Below, in pieces: positions 18,117-26,552 of a stretch of DNA of 50,482 bases. A program made the translations under genes and the position numbers. The notes beneath the pieces are model-generated. The model searched no databases, was not told the DNA's origin, and worked only from the letters and a program-made list of their open reading frames with translations. Location: NCBI GenBank assembly GCA_026395965.1, contig JAPLXS010000006.1:182683-233164 (forward strand). The letters run 5' to 3'. This DNA comes from Candidatus Nomurabacteria bacterium. Lineage in GTDB: Bacteria > Patescibacteriota > Minisyncoccia > Phycocordibacterales > UBA9973. Each line of letters opens with the position of its first letter. The first letter of the stretch is position 1.

Positions 18117-18389
18117 TTATTTACCATGACATTTCTTATATTTTAAAATACTTCCACACGAACATTTCTCATTTCTACCAACTTTTTTGGTTTTATTTTC
18201 TTCTTCACTATATAAAACAGATATACCCATCCCCCCAATGGTTATTCCATTATTTCCTATAACCATTTTCTTTGTATAATTAGGAATAAGTGTTTTTAAT
18301 ATTTCATGAGAAATTTGTCTAACAGTAGCTAATTCAATTCCATTTAAATCTTCTATTTTTGAATCGTTTTTACTTACTTTCCAGCCCAT
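18117..18389 (-). CDS. Small SEC-C zinc-motif protein
   Basis: 90 residues ending in VGRNEKCSCGSILKYKKCHGK, the SEC-C (CxCx8CH) zinc-binding motif found at the end of SecA and in many accessory proteins. The first 65 residues match no family that I recognise. It lies 14 bases after the 123-aa gene in the Doc-containing unit. Confidence 0.7.
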   Translation of the reverse strand: MGWKVSKNDSKIEDLNGIELATVRQISHEILKTLIPNYTKKMVIGNNGITIGGMGISVLYSEEENKTKKVGRNEKCSCGSILKYKKCHGK

Positions 18390-18403
18390 AGTATTTTCTC
18401 TTA

Positions 18404-18775
18404 TTAAAGAAGCGTATTTTTTATCAATAGATGGACCGATGTGAGCTCCCCATCTTGATTTGTTATCTTTAGAATTAAATATTCTCTAGTAAAACATTCT
18501 TTTTTAGAATCTTTAATAATTATTCTTTGCCAATAATCATTAAATGGAACCAATCCAAAAAAACTTGCTGGTATTTCATCTAAATATGGAGTATAACTTG
18601 AATTATCTCCTAAGGAAATACCTACAATTCCAACAAAACTTCCAATATACCCCTTACTAAAAAAATCATCATTAGTACATGAATCAAAAAACATAATCTT
18701 TTTCATGTTTAATTGAGACAATAATGAGTGTGAATTTTCTGTATCATGCAACAAAACTCTAATAACTGTAGCCAT
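18404..18775 (-). CDS. Hypothetical protein, 123 aa
   Basis: A soluble-looking protein with no recognised motif and no membrane segment. Its ATG follows directly on the stop codon of the 38-aa ORF (TAAATG), so the two are probably translationally coupled. It belongs to the Doc-containing cassette. Confidence 0.55.
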   Translation of the reverse strand: MATVIRVLLHDTENSHSLLSQLNMKKIMFFDSCTNDDFFSKGYIGSFVGIVGISLGDNSSYTPYLDEIPASFFGLVPFNDYWQRIIIKDSKKECFTREYLILKITNQDGELTSVHLLIKNTLL

Positions 18776-18892
18776 TTACTTAGCTACAAAAGTTTTACCA
18801 TCATCATATGAATCACATAAAAATTGAAGTGATTCAAGTTCTTCATATAAGTATTTCTTTAAGTTTTCTTCTGTTTGTTTTGTTTTAATCAT
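18776..18892 (-). CDS. Small ORF, 38 aa, in the Doc cassette
   Basis: ATG at 18892, stop TAA at 18778-18776: MIKTKQTEENLKKYLYEELE, then a short acidic stretch ending GKTFVAK. It is too short for the ORF track. It lies 29 bases after the Doc/Fic gene and abuts the next start codon. The helical, charged sequence is compatible with a small antitoxin or adaptor, but no family is recognised. Confidence 0.5.
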   Translation of the reverse strand: MIKTKQTEENLKKYLYEELESLQFLCDSYDDGKTFVAK

Positions 18893-18921
18893 TTAGAATA
18901 TGTATTCCTAAACAAACACGG

Positions 18922-20037
18922 CTATGTTTTTGAAAGTCTTCTAAGTAATCCTTTGTATTTATGTATGAATTCACTACTCGTAAATTCGGCATCTTCATAA
19001 AAAACATTACTGTCAATTCCATGTTCTGAGGTCAAGAGTAAATCTTCTCTTATTGATTTAATAAGTTTTTTGCTTACTTCGTTTCCATCAGAAATTGTTG
19101 AACCTATAGATTCTTTAGACATATAAGACTTTTCTCTTTGAATACCCAAAAATTTAACTTTTTCTATTCTCTGTATCCTACCATTATCTAAAATAATACA
19201 ATTAAATTTAACAAGAATTCTTTTGAATTTTCTTAATGTTATTTGTCTTTCACCTTTTGAAATCTTTTTGCTAAATCTTTTAACCCAAGAAGATAATTCA
19301 AATATTTCAGCATCAGCATAACGATGATATTCATCAACTAAATTATGGCTTGCTAAATCAATTGATATTCTAAATAACTCTGGTTCATCACAAGTTAGAT
19401 TGTAATGATGCTTATCTAAAAATACCAACATTGAAACTATTGATGTTCTCTTGTTCCCATTATGGAAAGCATGATTATTGGAAATTGCATACATTAATGC
19501 AGCCGAAGAGGTTTGAACTGTTGGGTATTTCAATTTTCCCTCAAATGACGTTTGAGGGTGAAATAATGCACTATCTAATAAATCGTGGTCTCTAATACCC
19601 ACTGGATAAATCGGGTCATCCTGTGTTGTTAAATCTGCTGTTAATTCTTCGTATATTGTCATAATTTCAGGTTTAGTAATATAATTCTCAATATTTACTG
19701 GTTCGCCAACAGATGAAAATTTATAATCTTTGTATATTATCTTTACCTGTTCTACTTCTTTTTGATTATTTTTAACTTGAACCTTATCTTTCTTAATGGA
19801 AGGAACAACTATGTCTTTAATAAACTTGAGGTCTTCATTTTTTACAACACTATGTTCATTTTTTAGATAATTAAATTTATGTTTTTTATCATAATAAATC
19901 CAAAGAAAAAGGAGAATCTCATCTGGGTCCACCTTGTAATTTTTAGCTATAATTTTTACTGACCTCTTGTATGCTTTCATATTATATTCGACAGTATACA
20001 ATTGTAATGTGATTACAGCAAATAAAAAAAGTTTCAT
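18922..20037 (-). CDS. Doc/Fic family protein
   Basis: 371 residues (351 if translation starts at the second Met, MKAYKRSV at 19980, which I favour slightly because the first 19 residues look unlike a cytoplasmic start). The Fic core HAFHNGNKRTS lies near residue 190, with the Doc-type upstream block ALFHPQTSFEGKLKYPTVQ. Fic/Doc enzymes transfer AMP or phosphate to proteins such as EF-Tu, often as toxins. A helical N-terminal region and a 120-residue C-terminal region are extra to the Doc core. Small genes follow on the same strand. The 219-bp gap beyond (20038-20256) holds only a short CTTTTATGCCTAAAAG hairpin resembling repeat A. Confidence 0.78.
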   Translation of the reverse strand: MKLFLFAVITLQLYTVEYNMKAYKRSVKIIAKNYKVDPDEILLFLWIYYDKKHKFNYLKNEHSVVKNEDLKFIKDIVVPSIKKDKVQVKNNQKEVEQVKIIYKDYKFSSVGEPVNIENYITKPEIMTIYEELTADLTTQDDPIYPVGIRDHDLLDSALFHPQTSFEGKLKYPTVQTSSAALMYAISNNHAFHNGNKRTSIVSMLVFLDKHHYNLTCDEPELFRISIDLASHNLVDEYHRYADAEIFELSSWVKRFSKKISKGERQITLRKFKRILVKFNCIILDNGRIQRIEKVKFLGIQREKSYMSKESIGSTISDGNEVSKKLIKSIREDLLLTSEHGIDSNVFYEDAEFTSSEFIHKYKGLLRRLSKT

Positions 20038-20256
20038 TTACTATCTTTAGACTTTTATGCCTAAAAGAGATAAATTACCCTATCCTTATTAACACTAATG
20101 TTTAGTATAGTATCTATATATAATACGAAGCTACTTAGCCCGATAATTAATAGTGCAAATGTGACAAAAAAATATGCAGGATTTTTTTCACATTAAGTGC
20201 AATTTATTCCATTACTAATAATGGATATTTTTTATGAAATATAATTGACAGTACAA

Positions 20257-20679
20257 TTAATTAATTGGTTGTTCGGGTTGTGGTGTAGTCGAAGCAGGTG
20301 ATAATGGTTGAAGTGGTTGTGTATTTGGGTTAGGTCCATATTTATTTTCCCCAGGATTACTATCTGAAACAGTAAGTATAAAAATCCAAATAGCACCTAC
20401 AAGAGGAATTAATGATAAAAATAGCATCCATCCACTTTTACCAACATCATGAAGTCTTCTAACTGCAACAGCAATACTTGGTAAAAGTATTGCTAAATAA
20501 TAAATTGTAAACAATAAACCATAACTGTTAAATATTTTGGGTGTTCCAATCATTGAATCGAGGGTAGATACCGCAATTGAAAAAAGAAAAGTAAATAAAA
20601 CAAAATACCAGTATTCTGACCTTGTTGCTCTGCCACTAAAAATAGTATATTTCTTTAAAGCACTTATAAAATAATCCAT
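20257..20679 (-). CDS. DUF805 membrane protein
   Basis: 140 residues, about four membrane helices. It shows the DUF805 pattern: FSGRATRSEYWYF at the start, AVRRLHDVGKSGWM in the middle, and LTVSDSNPGENKYGPNP near the end. The tail is Pro/Gln-rich. Function unknown. It stands alone between the accessory cassettes and tRNA-His. Confidence 0.88.
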   Translation of the reverse strand: MDYFISALKKYTIFSGRATRSEYWYFVLFTFLFSIAVSTLDSMIGTPKIFNSYGLLFTIYYLAILLPSIAVAVRRLHDVGKSGWMLFLSLIPLVGAIWIFILTVSDSNPGENKYGPNPNTQPLQPLSPASTTPQPEQPIN

Positions 20680-20813
20680 ATATTAAAATAAAATTAAGAC
20701 TTTATTAATAATTTATATTATACCACGTATAATTTTTATAAATTATACAAACATGTTCATTAACCAAAATTATTTAAAATGTAAGTATGTCGGTATATAA
20801 ACAAACCCTTGAT

Positions 20814-21005
20814 TCGGGGGGGGGTTGCCTACAGGGACCGCGAGTACACTTTTTGAATCTTACAGATTCTGTACACCTTTCGCGTATTTTGAAATTAACA
20901 TTTCAAAATCCAGGCTCAAGGTTTTCAAATCTCTGACGCGACTAAAGCAGTTTAGTCGCTTAGGACCCCATATTAAAAAAGACCGCTAATGCGGCTTTTT
21001 TAATA
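20814..21005 (-). repeat. tRNA-His tail element (mirrored and direct copies of the tRNA 3' end with hairpin inserts)
   Basis: Reading away from the tRNA: a terminator (CCCCATATTAAAAAAG stem, 20966-21010), whose 3' arm runs into a mirrored copy of the tRNA end; a 9-bp stem with CTGC loop (GCGACTAAA/TTTAGTCGC, 20938-20959); the mirrored T-arm (GATTTGAAAACC); a hairpin with loop TTAACA (20886-20909); and finally a direct copy, GATTCAAA-(insert)-TCCCTGTAGGCA (ending near 20818). The insert GTG-TACT-CGC can form a mini-hairpin. The same layout follows the other tRNAs here. Confidence 0.8.
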
Positions 21006-21081
21006 TGGGGTGCCTACAGGGATTTGAACCCTGACTGAGAGTTCCACAAACTCTAGTGCTAACCGTTACACTATAGGCACC
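21006..21081 (-). tRNA. tRNA-His (GTG)
   Basis: Cloverleaf with loop TTGTGGA (anticodon GTG), G-1 paired with C73, D-arm TAACGGTTAGC and T-arm GGTTCAAATCCCTG. CCA appears encoded (21008-21006), unlike the other tRNAs here. Its terminator stem contains the 3' acceptor strand. Confidence 0.93.
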
Positions 21082-21178
21082 ATAATTTACTCTATTTATA
21101 TATTAGAGTTATTACACATTTATACCAGAAAACTGACTATAAATCTAGGGCTAGTCTTAAGTATGATTTTATAAATAA

Positions 21179-23824
21179 TTATTCACAAGTAACCCCTTTA
21201 GGAGGAGCTATAATATTTTTTGTAGAACCAGTATTATCAATACAGAAGAATGACTGATACCCACCAACTGGAATACTTGCAGAATCATAATTATCAGAAA
21301 TTGGAATTGTAAATGACCATGCACTTGGGGTAGAGTAACAGAAACCATAATTATTTGTTATTTTTAAAACTTTATTTAACAGCTCAGAAATAGAACTAAC
21401 TGCTGTAGATGAACCTTTTGTATGACCTATTGGTGAAAATAGTGATCCAGAAACTGGGCTCATACAACTACCAATCATATTTGGTTTTTTACCGTAAACT
21501 CCTTCTGCATTATGCAAACTTGTAGCCAATTGTTTCATAGTAGATACATCATTTTTTATTTTAGTTTCATTTATTGATTTAACAAAGTCAGCAAATGGAG
21601 TTGATATTTCTGGAGTAGAAATATCATTAATTTTATTAAAATCATAATATGTTGTTTTCCATGCAAACTTTACTTGATTATCACCAATACTTTTATCTTC
21701 GAAAGATAAAATTTTTGATAGAGGAATATTTAAAACTACACTTGTTTGATAAATATTATTGTCCCCTTTCCCTACCCATACATCAAAAGACTCCACTGTG
21801 GTTGATCCAAGTATTTGATTTAATTTATCTTTATCTTCTACAGAAAGATTTAAAGTAAAATCATCGGCAATCTTATTTAGAAGCTTTTTTATCAATGGTC
21901 TTTCTGTGTTTATAGTATAGTGATATGTATCAACTCCCTTTATAACCTCTTGCCCCTTTTCTGTTATTTTTACATTGTTTATAAATTCGTCATACACGCT
22001 CATTGTTTTAGTGTCTATATATGAAGACATTCCATTTGATAAAATCTTATAAAGATTTATCTTTTTTAGTGATGCTTCCACGTCAGCTGAAAACAAAGAC
22101 GGTACCGAACTAAAATCTTTTTCATTTATTTTAATAGTTTGAGGTTCTCCGTCACTTTCTTTTATTATTTGACCTAAATCAGAAATAGTAATAAATAAAT
22201 CGGAGTTGTTATTGTTTACACCCGTAGTGATTTCTTTGCTCAATAAAGAACTTTTTACAGTTATATAATTACTAGAAAATACGCCTTTATTGTTTTGATT
22301 GATTGAGCCAAGTGTCTTTATTGAAAATGAATCTTTATCGGTTGAAGGAATAGCTTCTCCACTTATCAGGCCTGAGGAAATATTTGCAAACGACGGAGAT
22401 GATATCTCAATATTTGTTTCTGTTTTATATGATTTTAAAGATGCTAAAACTTTAGAATTATTTAATAATAAAACCTTTGGGTCTTTTTTAATAAAAGGAA
22501 TATTATTTATATTTATAAAACCACCAATGAAAGCCCATGCAATACCAGATAATATCAAAATGGACAATAACAACCATAAAATTGTTTTAAAATTTTTCTT
22601 TTTTACAACTCCATTTAATTCTTTATTTGCAGATGAAAAATCACTCTCATAAGAAGATAGCATAGCGGTCTTTGGAAGGTTATCAAATAAAAAGTTTTTT
22701 GAAGTTTCGCTAGGTACAGTAGGTGTTTCAGATTTGGGTAAATCAACACTATTTGTGGAATAAAATGGGTTTGTTGGAATTCTTGGTGCTTGATTTAAAA
22801 TAATATCGTCCCCTTCTGGTATATTCTTGGGTACATCTTGTTCTATATTTTCTTTTGGAATTTCAGTAGCTGGGTTTTGAATAATAGTATTTTCTTTTTC
22901 TCCTATAGATAATTCAGGATTTTGAACTATTACTTGGTTTAATGTTTTTTCTTCTTTAGGAGCAGTATCTTCGGATTGCATTTTTTCGATCACAGGAACT
23001 CTTCTAGGTGTCCATATTTTATTGATCTCTTTAATTGGAGACTCTATTTTAGATATCTCTGGTGCAGCAATTTCTTGTTTATATGTATCTACGGGAAATT
23101 CTTCTGGTGAAGTCTCTGGTATTATCTTAGAATTATCTGTAAGAGTATTTACAGCTTTCGCAATTTCACTCTCAGGTAATTTTGCAACAGATGGATCTGT
23201 TGCTGGTATTTCAAAATCGTAAGTTTCTACAACTTTTGGTATTTCAGCCTTAGAGTCTTCTGTTTTAGGGATATCAGCAATAGGAGTTTTAATATCTGGT
23301 ATTTCAATATCAAAAATTTCTTCTTTTGGTTTTTCAATTTTAGGAAGTTCAATATTCGTAATTTCTATTTTAGAAACATCAGCACTTGGAGTTATTGTTT
23401 TAAATGATTCAACCAATGGGGTCTCTATCTTAACAGCTTCTTCTATGGGTGTTTCCAATTTAGGGATTTCAAAAACAGCAGAATCTACTTTTGGTATTTC
23501 TACTAAAGGATTTACTATATTGTGTTTTTCAACAGTATTTTCTTCTTTTTTTACATCAAAATCAATAATATCTCCATCCATTACTGGTTCACGATATTGA
23601 TCAAGAGTTTTGTTTGTATTTTTAATATCACTATTATTGGTGATATATTTTTTAGAATCAAATATGTAAAATTCTGGTTTTAATTCAAGGTGAACACTTG
23701 AAATACCTTCATCTATATCTTCTTTGTGCCATCCTGCTTTAGTAAGTTTAGATATAATTATATCATCTGATATATTATTTTTGATTTGTTTTCTTATGTA
23801 AGAAATTAATTCAGTAGTTATCAT
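21179..23824 (-). CDS. Large single-pass membrane protein with Pro/Glu repeat region
   Basis: 881 residues. Residues 1-45 form a small helical domain (IRKQIKNNISDDIIISKLTKAGWHKEDID), a type common at the start of CPR membrane proteins. Residues about 95-300 are an irregular run of about 10-residue units of the form IPKxExP/IETPxxE. One membrane helix (about 415-437) leads to an extracytoplasmic domain of about 440 residues. The C-terminus (GYQSFFCIDNTGSTKNI) resembles the end of CPR pilin-like proteins. A cytoplasmic disordered arm plus an outer domain suggests a scaffold or sensor at the cell surface. No enzymatic motif is seen. Confidence 0.6.
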   Translation of the reverse strand: MITTELISYIRKQIKNNISDDIIISKLTKAGWHKEDIDEGISSVHLELKPEFYIFDSKKYITNNSDIKNTNKTLDQYREPVMDGDIIDFDVKKEENTVEKHNIVNPLVEIPKVDSAVFEIPKLETPIEEAVKIETPLVESFKTITPSADVSKIEITNIELPKIEKPKEEIFDIEIPDIKTPIADIPKTEDSKAEIPKVVETYDFEIPATDPSVAKLPESEIAKAVNTLTDNSKIIPETSPEEFPVDTYKQEIAAPEISKIESPIKEINKIWTPRRVPVIEKMQSEDTAPKEEKTLNQVIVQNPELSIGEKENTIIQNPATEIPKENIEQDVPKNIPEGDDIILNQAPRIPTNPFYSTNSVDLPKSETPTVPSETSKNFLFDNLPKTAMLSSYESDFSSANKELNGVVKKKNFKTILWLLLSILILSGIAWAFIGGFININNIPFIKKDPKVLLLNNSKVLASLKSYKTETNIEISSPSFANISSGLISGEAIPSTDKDSFSIKTLGSINQNNKGVFSSNYITVKSSLLSKEITTGVNNNNSDLFITISDLGQIIKESDGEPQTIKINEKDFSSVPSLFSADVEASLKKINLYKILSNGMSSYIDTKTMSVYDEFINNVKITEKGQEVIKGVDTYHYTINTERPLIKKLLNKIADDFTLNLSVEDKDKLNQILGSTTVESFDVWVGKGDNNIYQTSVVLNIPLSKILSFEDKSIGDNQVKFAWKTTYYDFNKINDISTPEISTPFADFVKSINETKIKNDVSTMKQLATSLHNAEGVYGKKPNMIGSCMSPVSGSLFSPIGHTKGSSTAVSSISELLNKVLKITNNYGFCYSTPSAWSFTIPISDNYDSASIPVGGYQSFFCIDNTGSTKNIIAPPKGVTCE

Positions 23825-23929
23825 ACTTTTTTATTATATCATTTTGATACATAAGCTCAAGGTATAAAAGTTGAAAATAGAAATATTATTGTGATTACGT
23901 TTCTTGAACCCGATTAAAACTTTTTAAAA

Positions 23930-24196
23930 AAGAGGACCGCGAGCACATTTCTTGGTTCTTACAGAACCTTTATAGGCTTCATATATTTTATAATTATTAA
24001 AAATAAATTATAAGAGGACCACGAGTACATATCTTGACCCCTACTGGGTCTGTACACCTTTCGTATCGTGCTTTCTTCATTACGTGCGATACACTCAAGG
24101 TTTTCAAGTCCTCTCTCGCAAAGCGCACATATGCTTTGCCCGCGCGCACAAATATATAAAATCCCAAAGTTTTAACTTCGGGATTTTATATATTTG
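23930..24196 (-). repeat. tRNA-Leu tail element with a second, shorter unit
   Basis: After the tRNA comes a terminator (stem GCGCACAAATATATAAAATCCC, 24144-24201) whose far arm continues into the mirrored tRNA end. A hairpin GCAAAGC/GCTTTGC (24118-24139) sits between acceptor and T-stem parts, then the mirrored T-arm AGAGGACTTGAAAACC. A large hairpin (GTATCGTGC/GTGCGATAC, 24063-24092) follows. A direct copy GGTCAAGAT-(insert ATG-TACT-CGT)-GGTCCTCT closes the unit, and a second copy of that end lies at 23930-23980. No gene is seen in 23825-24196. Confidence 0.75.
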
Positions 24197-24279
24197 TGCG
24201 CAGGAGAGGATTTGAACCTCCACGCCCTTGCGAGCACTGCCACCTCAAGGCAGCTTGGCTACCGTTACAACACCTGCGC
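24197..24279 (-). tRNA. tRNA-Leu (GAG)
   Basis: Class II tRNA with acceptor GCGCAGG/CCTGCGC, anticodon loop TTGAGGT (GAG), a variable arm (TGCTCGCAAGGGCGT region) and T-arm GGTTCAAATCC. CCA is not encoded. It lies between the bL19 terminator and its own tail element. Confidence 0.9.
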
Positions 24280-24332
24280 TTTTTTAAAATACTGCTTGAG
24301 TATAATTTATTTTTTATATTTTTTCAATAATC

Positions 24333-24378
24333 AAATAAAATACCCCTATGAGTATAACTCATAGGGGTATTTTATTTT
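24333..24378. terminator. Intrinsic terminator after bL19
   Basis: Long perfect stem AAATAAAATACCCCTATGAG with loop TATAA, directly at the end of the bL19 gene. The flanking A and T runs make it bidirectional in form. Confidence 0.85.
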
Positions 24379-24827
24379 TATTCTTCTGATTTAGTTTCTT
24401 CTACTACAACTTCTTTAGGTGCTTTTTTGGCAGATAGAGTTATACTCTTTAGTCTCTTCTTAACTTCCTTAACTGCTTTTGTTCTTATGAAATATAATTT
24501 ACTTCTGCGTGTCTTTGCTTTTCTTATAACTTCTATTTTATCAATATTGGGAGAATATAATGGGAAAACACGCTCTACTCCAACACTTGATGCAACTTTT
24601 CTAACTGTAAATGTTGCTCCAGATTCTGCTCCATGCTTTCGACAAAGAACTAAACCTTCAAATGCCTGTAAACGAGTTTTTCCTTTTTCTAAAATTTTAC
24701 TCCAGACACGAACAGTATCACCAGCTTTAAAATCAAGCTTTTTACGGTCTTCCTGTGAAACTGGGGTAAATTGTTTTTTCGTTATTTCCATGGGGTTTAC
24801 TTTATCATAAATAGTCATTTTAAGCAA
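24378..24827 (-). CDS. rplS: 50S ribosomal protein bL19
   Basis: The core [34 protein letters not shown]...[45 protein letters not shown] is bL19, at the 30S-50S interface. The start is probably an internal Met (MTIYDKVNP or MEITKKQ), since bL19 has no longer N-terminus; 149 residues is otherwise long because of an acidic/Lys tail (about 25 residues). It begins 5 bases after the RluD-type gene and was probably co-transcribed with it. Confidence 0.93.
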   Translation of the reverse strand: MLKMTIYDKVNPMEITKKQFTPVSQEDRKKLDFKAGDTVRVWSKILEKGKTRLQAFEGLVLCRKHGAESGATFTVRKVASSVGVERVFPLYSPNIDKIEVIRKAKTRRSKLYFIRTKAVKEVKKRLKSITLSAKKAPKEVVVEETKSEE

Positions 24828-24832
24828 GAATC

Positions 24833-25636
24833 CTATTTATTATCTATATATGTCTTTATAACCTTTTTAAAATCAGCTGGTAATGGGGATTCTATTGTTT
24901 TTAACTCTCCACTTGGTAAATGGAAAGTTACTGAGTGTGCATGTAGTGCCAACCTCTTCATTCCTAGAGATAAATCCTTGGCTCCACGATATATAGGGTC
25001 GGAAACTACTGGGTGGTTTATATATCTCATATGTACTCGTATCTGATGAGTGCGACCTGTCTTAGGGTAAGCCTCTACATAAGAAAACTGGTGTTCTACA
25101 TTTTTCTTTTCTTCGGTATTTTTTGTATCTGTAAATTTATTTAAAATAATATATTCAGTAACTGCATCTCTGAGTGGTTCACGAGCACCACGACCAGCAG
25201 TAAAAGCGCGAATATCTTTTTGAGAACGACCAATCGCGACATTTATAACTCCTCTTTTACCAGTAGCAAGAGAAGCTTTAGGGTCTGAAACAAAGCCATA
25301 AACAAAGGCTCTGTAAATCTTTTTAATTTTATGACTCTGGAATTGTTCTTTCAAGAATAAAAATGTTTTTTGATTTTTAGCTATAATTAAAACTCCAGAT
25401 GTTTCTTTGTCTAAACGATGAACTATACCTGGTCTTAATATTTTTTCCTTTTTACCACCTTCCCTTTCTATCAAAAAAGGTTCTCCTACGTTTTTAAGAG
25501 TTGGGTAATTTAAAAGAATCCAGTCAGAAACTGTTTTGGTTTTTACTTTTCCGTCTGAGTGAACCATAACCCCTGCTGGCTTGTCTATGACTAAAAGATT
25601 TTTGTCTTCAAATAGAATTTTTATACTCATAAACAT
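24833..25636 (-). CDS. RluD-family 23S rRNA pseudouridine synthase
   Basis: 267 residues with the catalytic block [16 protein letters not shown] and the RluD/RluC end [25 protein letters not shown]. It isomerises uridines in rRNA. No S4 domain is visible at the N-terminus, as in short RluC-like members. A short insertion rich in charged residues ([18 protein letters not shown] region) precedes the GRTHQIR motif. It is followed by rplS after 5 bases. Confidence 0.9.
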   Translation of the reverse strand: MFMSIKILFEDKNLLVIDKPAGVMVHSDGKVKTKTVSDWILLNYPTLKNVGEPFLIEREGGKKEKILRPGIVHRLDKETSGVLIIAKNQKTFLFLKEQFQSHKIKKIYRAFVYGFVSDPKASLATGKRGVINVAIGRSQKDIRAFTAGRGAREPLRDAVTEYIILNKFTDTKNTEEKKNVEHQFSYVEAYPKTGRTHQIRVHMRYINHPVVSDPIYRGAKDLSLGMKRLALHAHSVTFHLPSGELKTIESPLPADFKKVIKTYIDNK

Positions 25637-25697
25637 ATCTTAGCATATAGTTGAAATATTATATATATATGCTATTATTCAATTATCCAAAAGATTT

Positions 25698-25770
25698 GCG
25701 CGATTAGCTCAGTTGGTAGAGCAACTCATTTACACTGAGAAGGTCGGGGGTTCAAGTCCCTCATCGCGCA
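25698..25770 (+). tRNA. tRNA-Val (TAC)
   Basis: Acceptor GCGCGAT/ATCGCGC, D-arm GCTCAGTTGGTAGAGC, anticodon loop TTTACAC (TAC), T-arm GGTTCAAGTCC. The first anticodon-stem pair is A-A. CCA is not encoded. Confidence 0.93.
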
Positions 25771-25945
25771 CAAATGAAAACAACATGCCTCGGTATGTTG
25801 TTTTCATTTGTGCGCGATGATAAAGCATAATATGCTTTATGTGAGGGACTTGAAAAACCTTGAGTATATCGCACGGAGCGAAGCGAGTACGATACGAAAG
25901 GTGTACAGAACCTGTAAGGTTCAAGTTTCTCATTTTTCACTAGAA
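25766..25945 (+). repeat. tRNA-Val tail element
   Basis: The terminator stem GCGCACAAATGAAAACAACAT (25766-25815) includes the last five bases of the tRNA. The far arm continues as the mirrored tRNA end GTGCGCGATG, then hairpin ATAAAGCAT/ATGCTTTAT (25820-25840), then the mirrored T-arm TGAGGGACTTGAA. A hairpin around 25862-25893 and a degenerate direct copy (AAGGTTCAAGTTTCTCAT, 25916-25933) follow. This copy lacks the TACT mini-hairpin seen after other tRNAs. Confidence 0.75.
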
Positions 25946-25982
25946 AATTATCCGTGACCAAGTCTCTTTAAATCGTATAACC

Positions 25983-26012
25983 TTTGAAAAAAAATACTAT
26001 TTTGCTATACTC
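25983..26012 (+). promoter_or_regulatory. Promoter upstream of the tRNA-Arg leader array
   Basis: TTGAAA at 25984 and TATACT at about 26006 with 16 bases between them, just before the first truncated tRNA-Arg 5' copy at 26024. Confidence 0.5.
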
Positions 26013-26022
26013 TCAAAAGCAT

Positions 26023-26190
26023 CTTGCCCTTGTATTGCGAGATATAAAAAACCGAACATACTGTATTTGAAAATAAAATATTTGCCCTTGTAGGGTAAGA
26101 TATAAACCGAACATACCGTATTTGAAAATGAAATATTTGCCCTTGTAGGGTAAGATATAAACCGAACATACCGTATTTGAAAATGAAATA
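26023..26190 (+). repeat. Tandem array of truncated tRNA-Arg 5' ends
   Basis: Three units (58, 55 and 55 bp) stand head to tail before the real gene. Each begins TTGCCCTTGTA, the first nine bases of tRNA-Arg plus two leader bases, and continues with GGGTAAGATATAAACCGAACATAC and the AT-rich leader. The last two units are nearly identical. TTGCCCT-TGT-AGGGTAA can fold on itself, so each unit looks like a 5' tRNA stub ended by a hairpin. Confidence 0.85.
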
Positions 26191-26193
26191 TTT

Positions 26194-26265
26194 GCCCTTG
26201 TAGTTAAATGGATATAACTGCGGACTTCTAAGCCGTTATTGCAGGTTCGATTCCTGCCGAGGGCA
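26194..26265 (+). tRNA. tRNA-Arg (TCT)
   Basis: Acceptor GCCCTTG/CGAGGGC, anticodon loop CTTCTAA (TCT), T-arm GGTTCGATTCC. One anticodon-stem pair is mismatched (A-G next to the loop). CCA is not encoded. It is preceded by three partial copies of its own 5' end. Confidence 0.92.
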
Positions 26266-26525
26266 CAAACAACAAAAAACCATTATTGAAATAATGGTTT
26301 TTTGTTGTTTGTGCCCTCGAGCAAGCCAACTGCTTGGCTTGCGTGCAGGCGATTAGTAAATCGAACCGGGAGGAAATCTAAAACCTTTTCCTTGTGAGTG
26401 TACTCATGAACGAAAAAGGTGTAATGAACCTGCGAATGAGTACATTCGCCTACTGGGTAAGGTTCGATAAGCGTACTCGCGTTCCTGCCGAAACCTCTAA
26501 GTGTCTTGCGTCCAGGCGGTTATAA
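26258..26525 (+). repeat. tRNA-Arg tail element
   Basis: Terminator stem beginning in the tRNA (GAGGGCACAAACAACAAAAAACC, 26259-26318). The mirrored end GTGCCCTCG is followed by GCAAGCCAA-CTGC-TTGGCTTGC (26321-26342), then mirrored GCAGG and a CGATT/AATCG hairpin before AACC. A long hairpin (ACCTTTT.../...AAAAAGGT, 26381-26420) follows. The direct copy reads GGTTCGAT-(insert GCG-TACT-CGC)-GTTCCTGCCG (26470-26500). A last fragment, GCGTCCAGGCGG, borders the DedA gene. No protein gene is seen. Confidence 0.8.
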
Positions 26526-26552
26526 AATCAAAAAAAACACTTCCTTAAAGCC

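Noticed and set aside
25730-25961. ORFs of 66-67 aa over tRNA-Val and its tail
   Set aside because: They run antisense to the tRNA and its hairpins and have no protein-like features; open frames here follow from the inverted tRNA copies.
26023-26190. CRISPR-like array of three 55-bp units
   Set aside because: The units are contiguous tandem copies of the tRNA-Arg leader and 5' end, without spacers.
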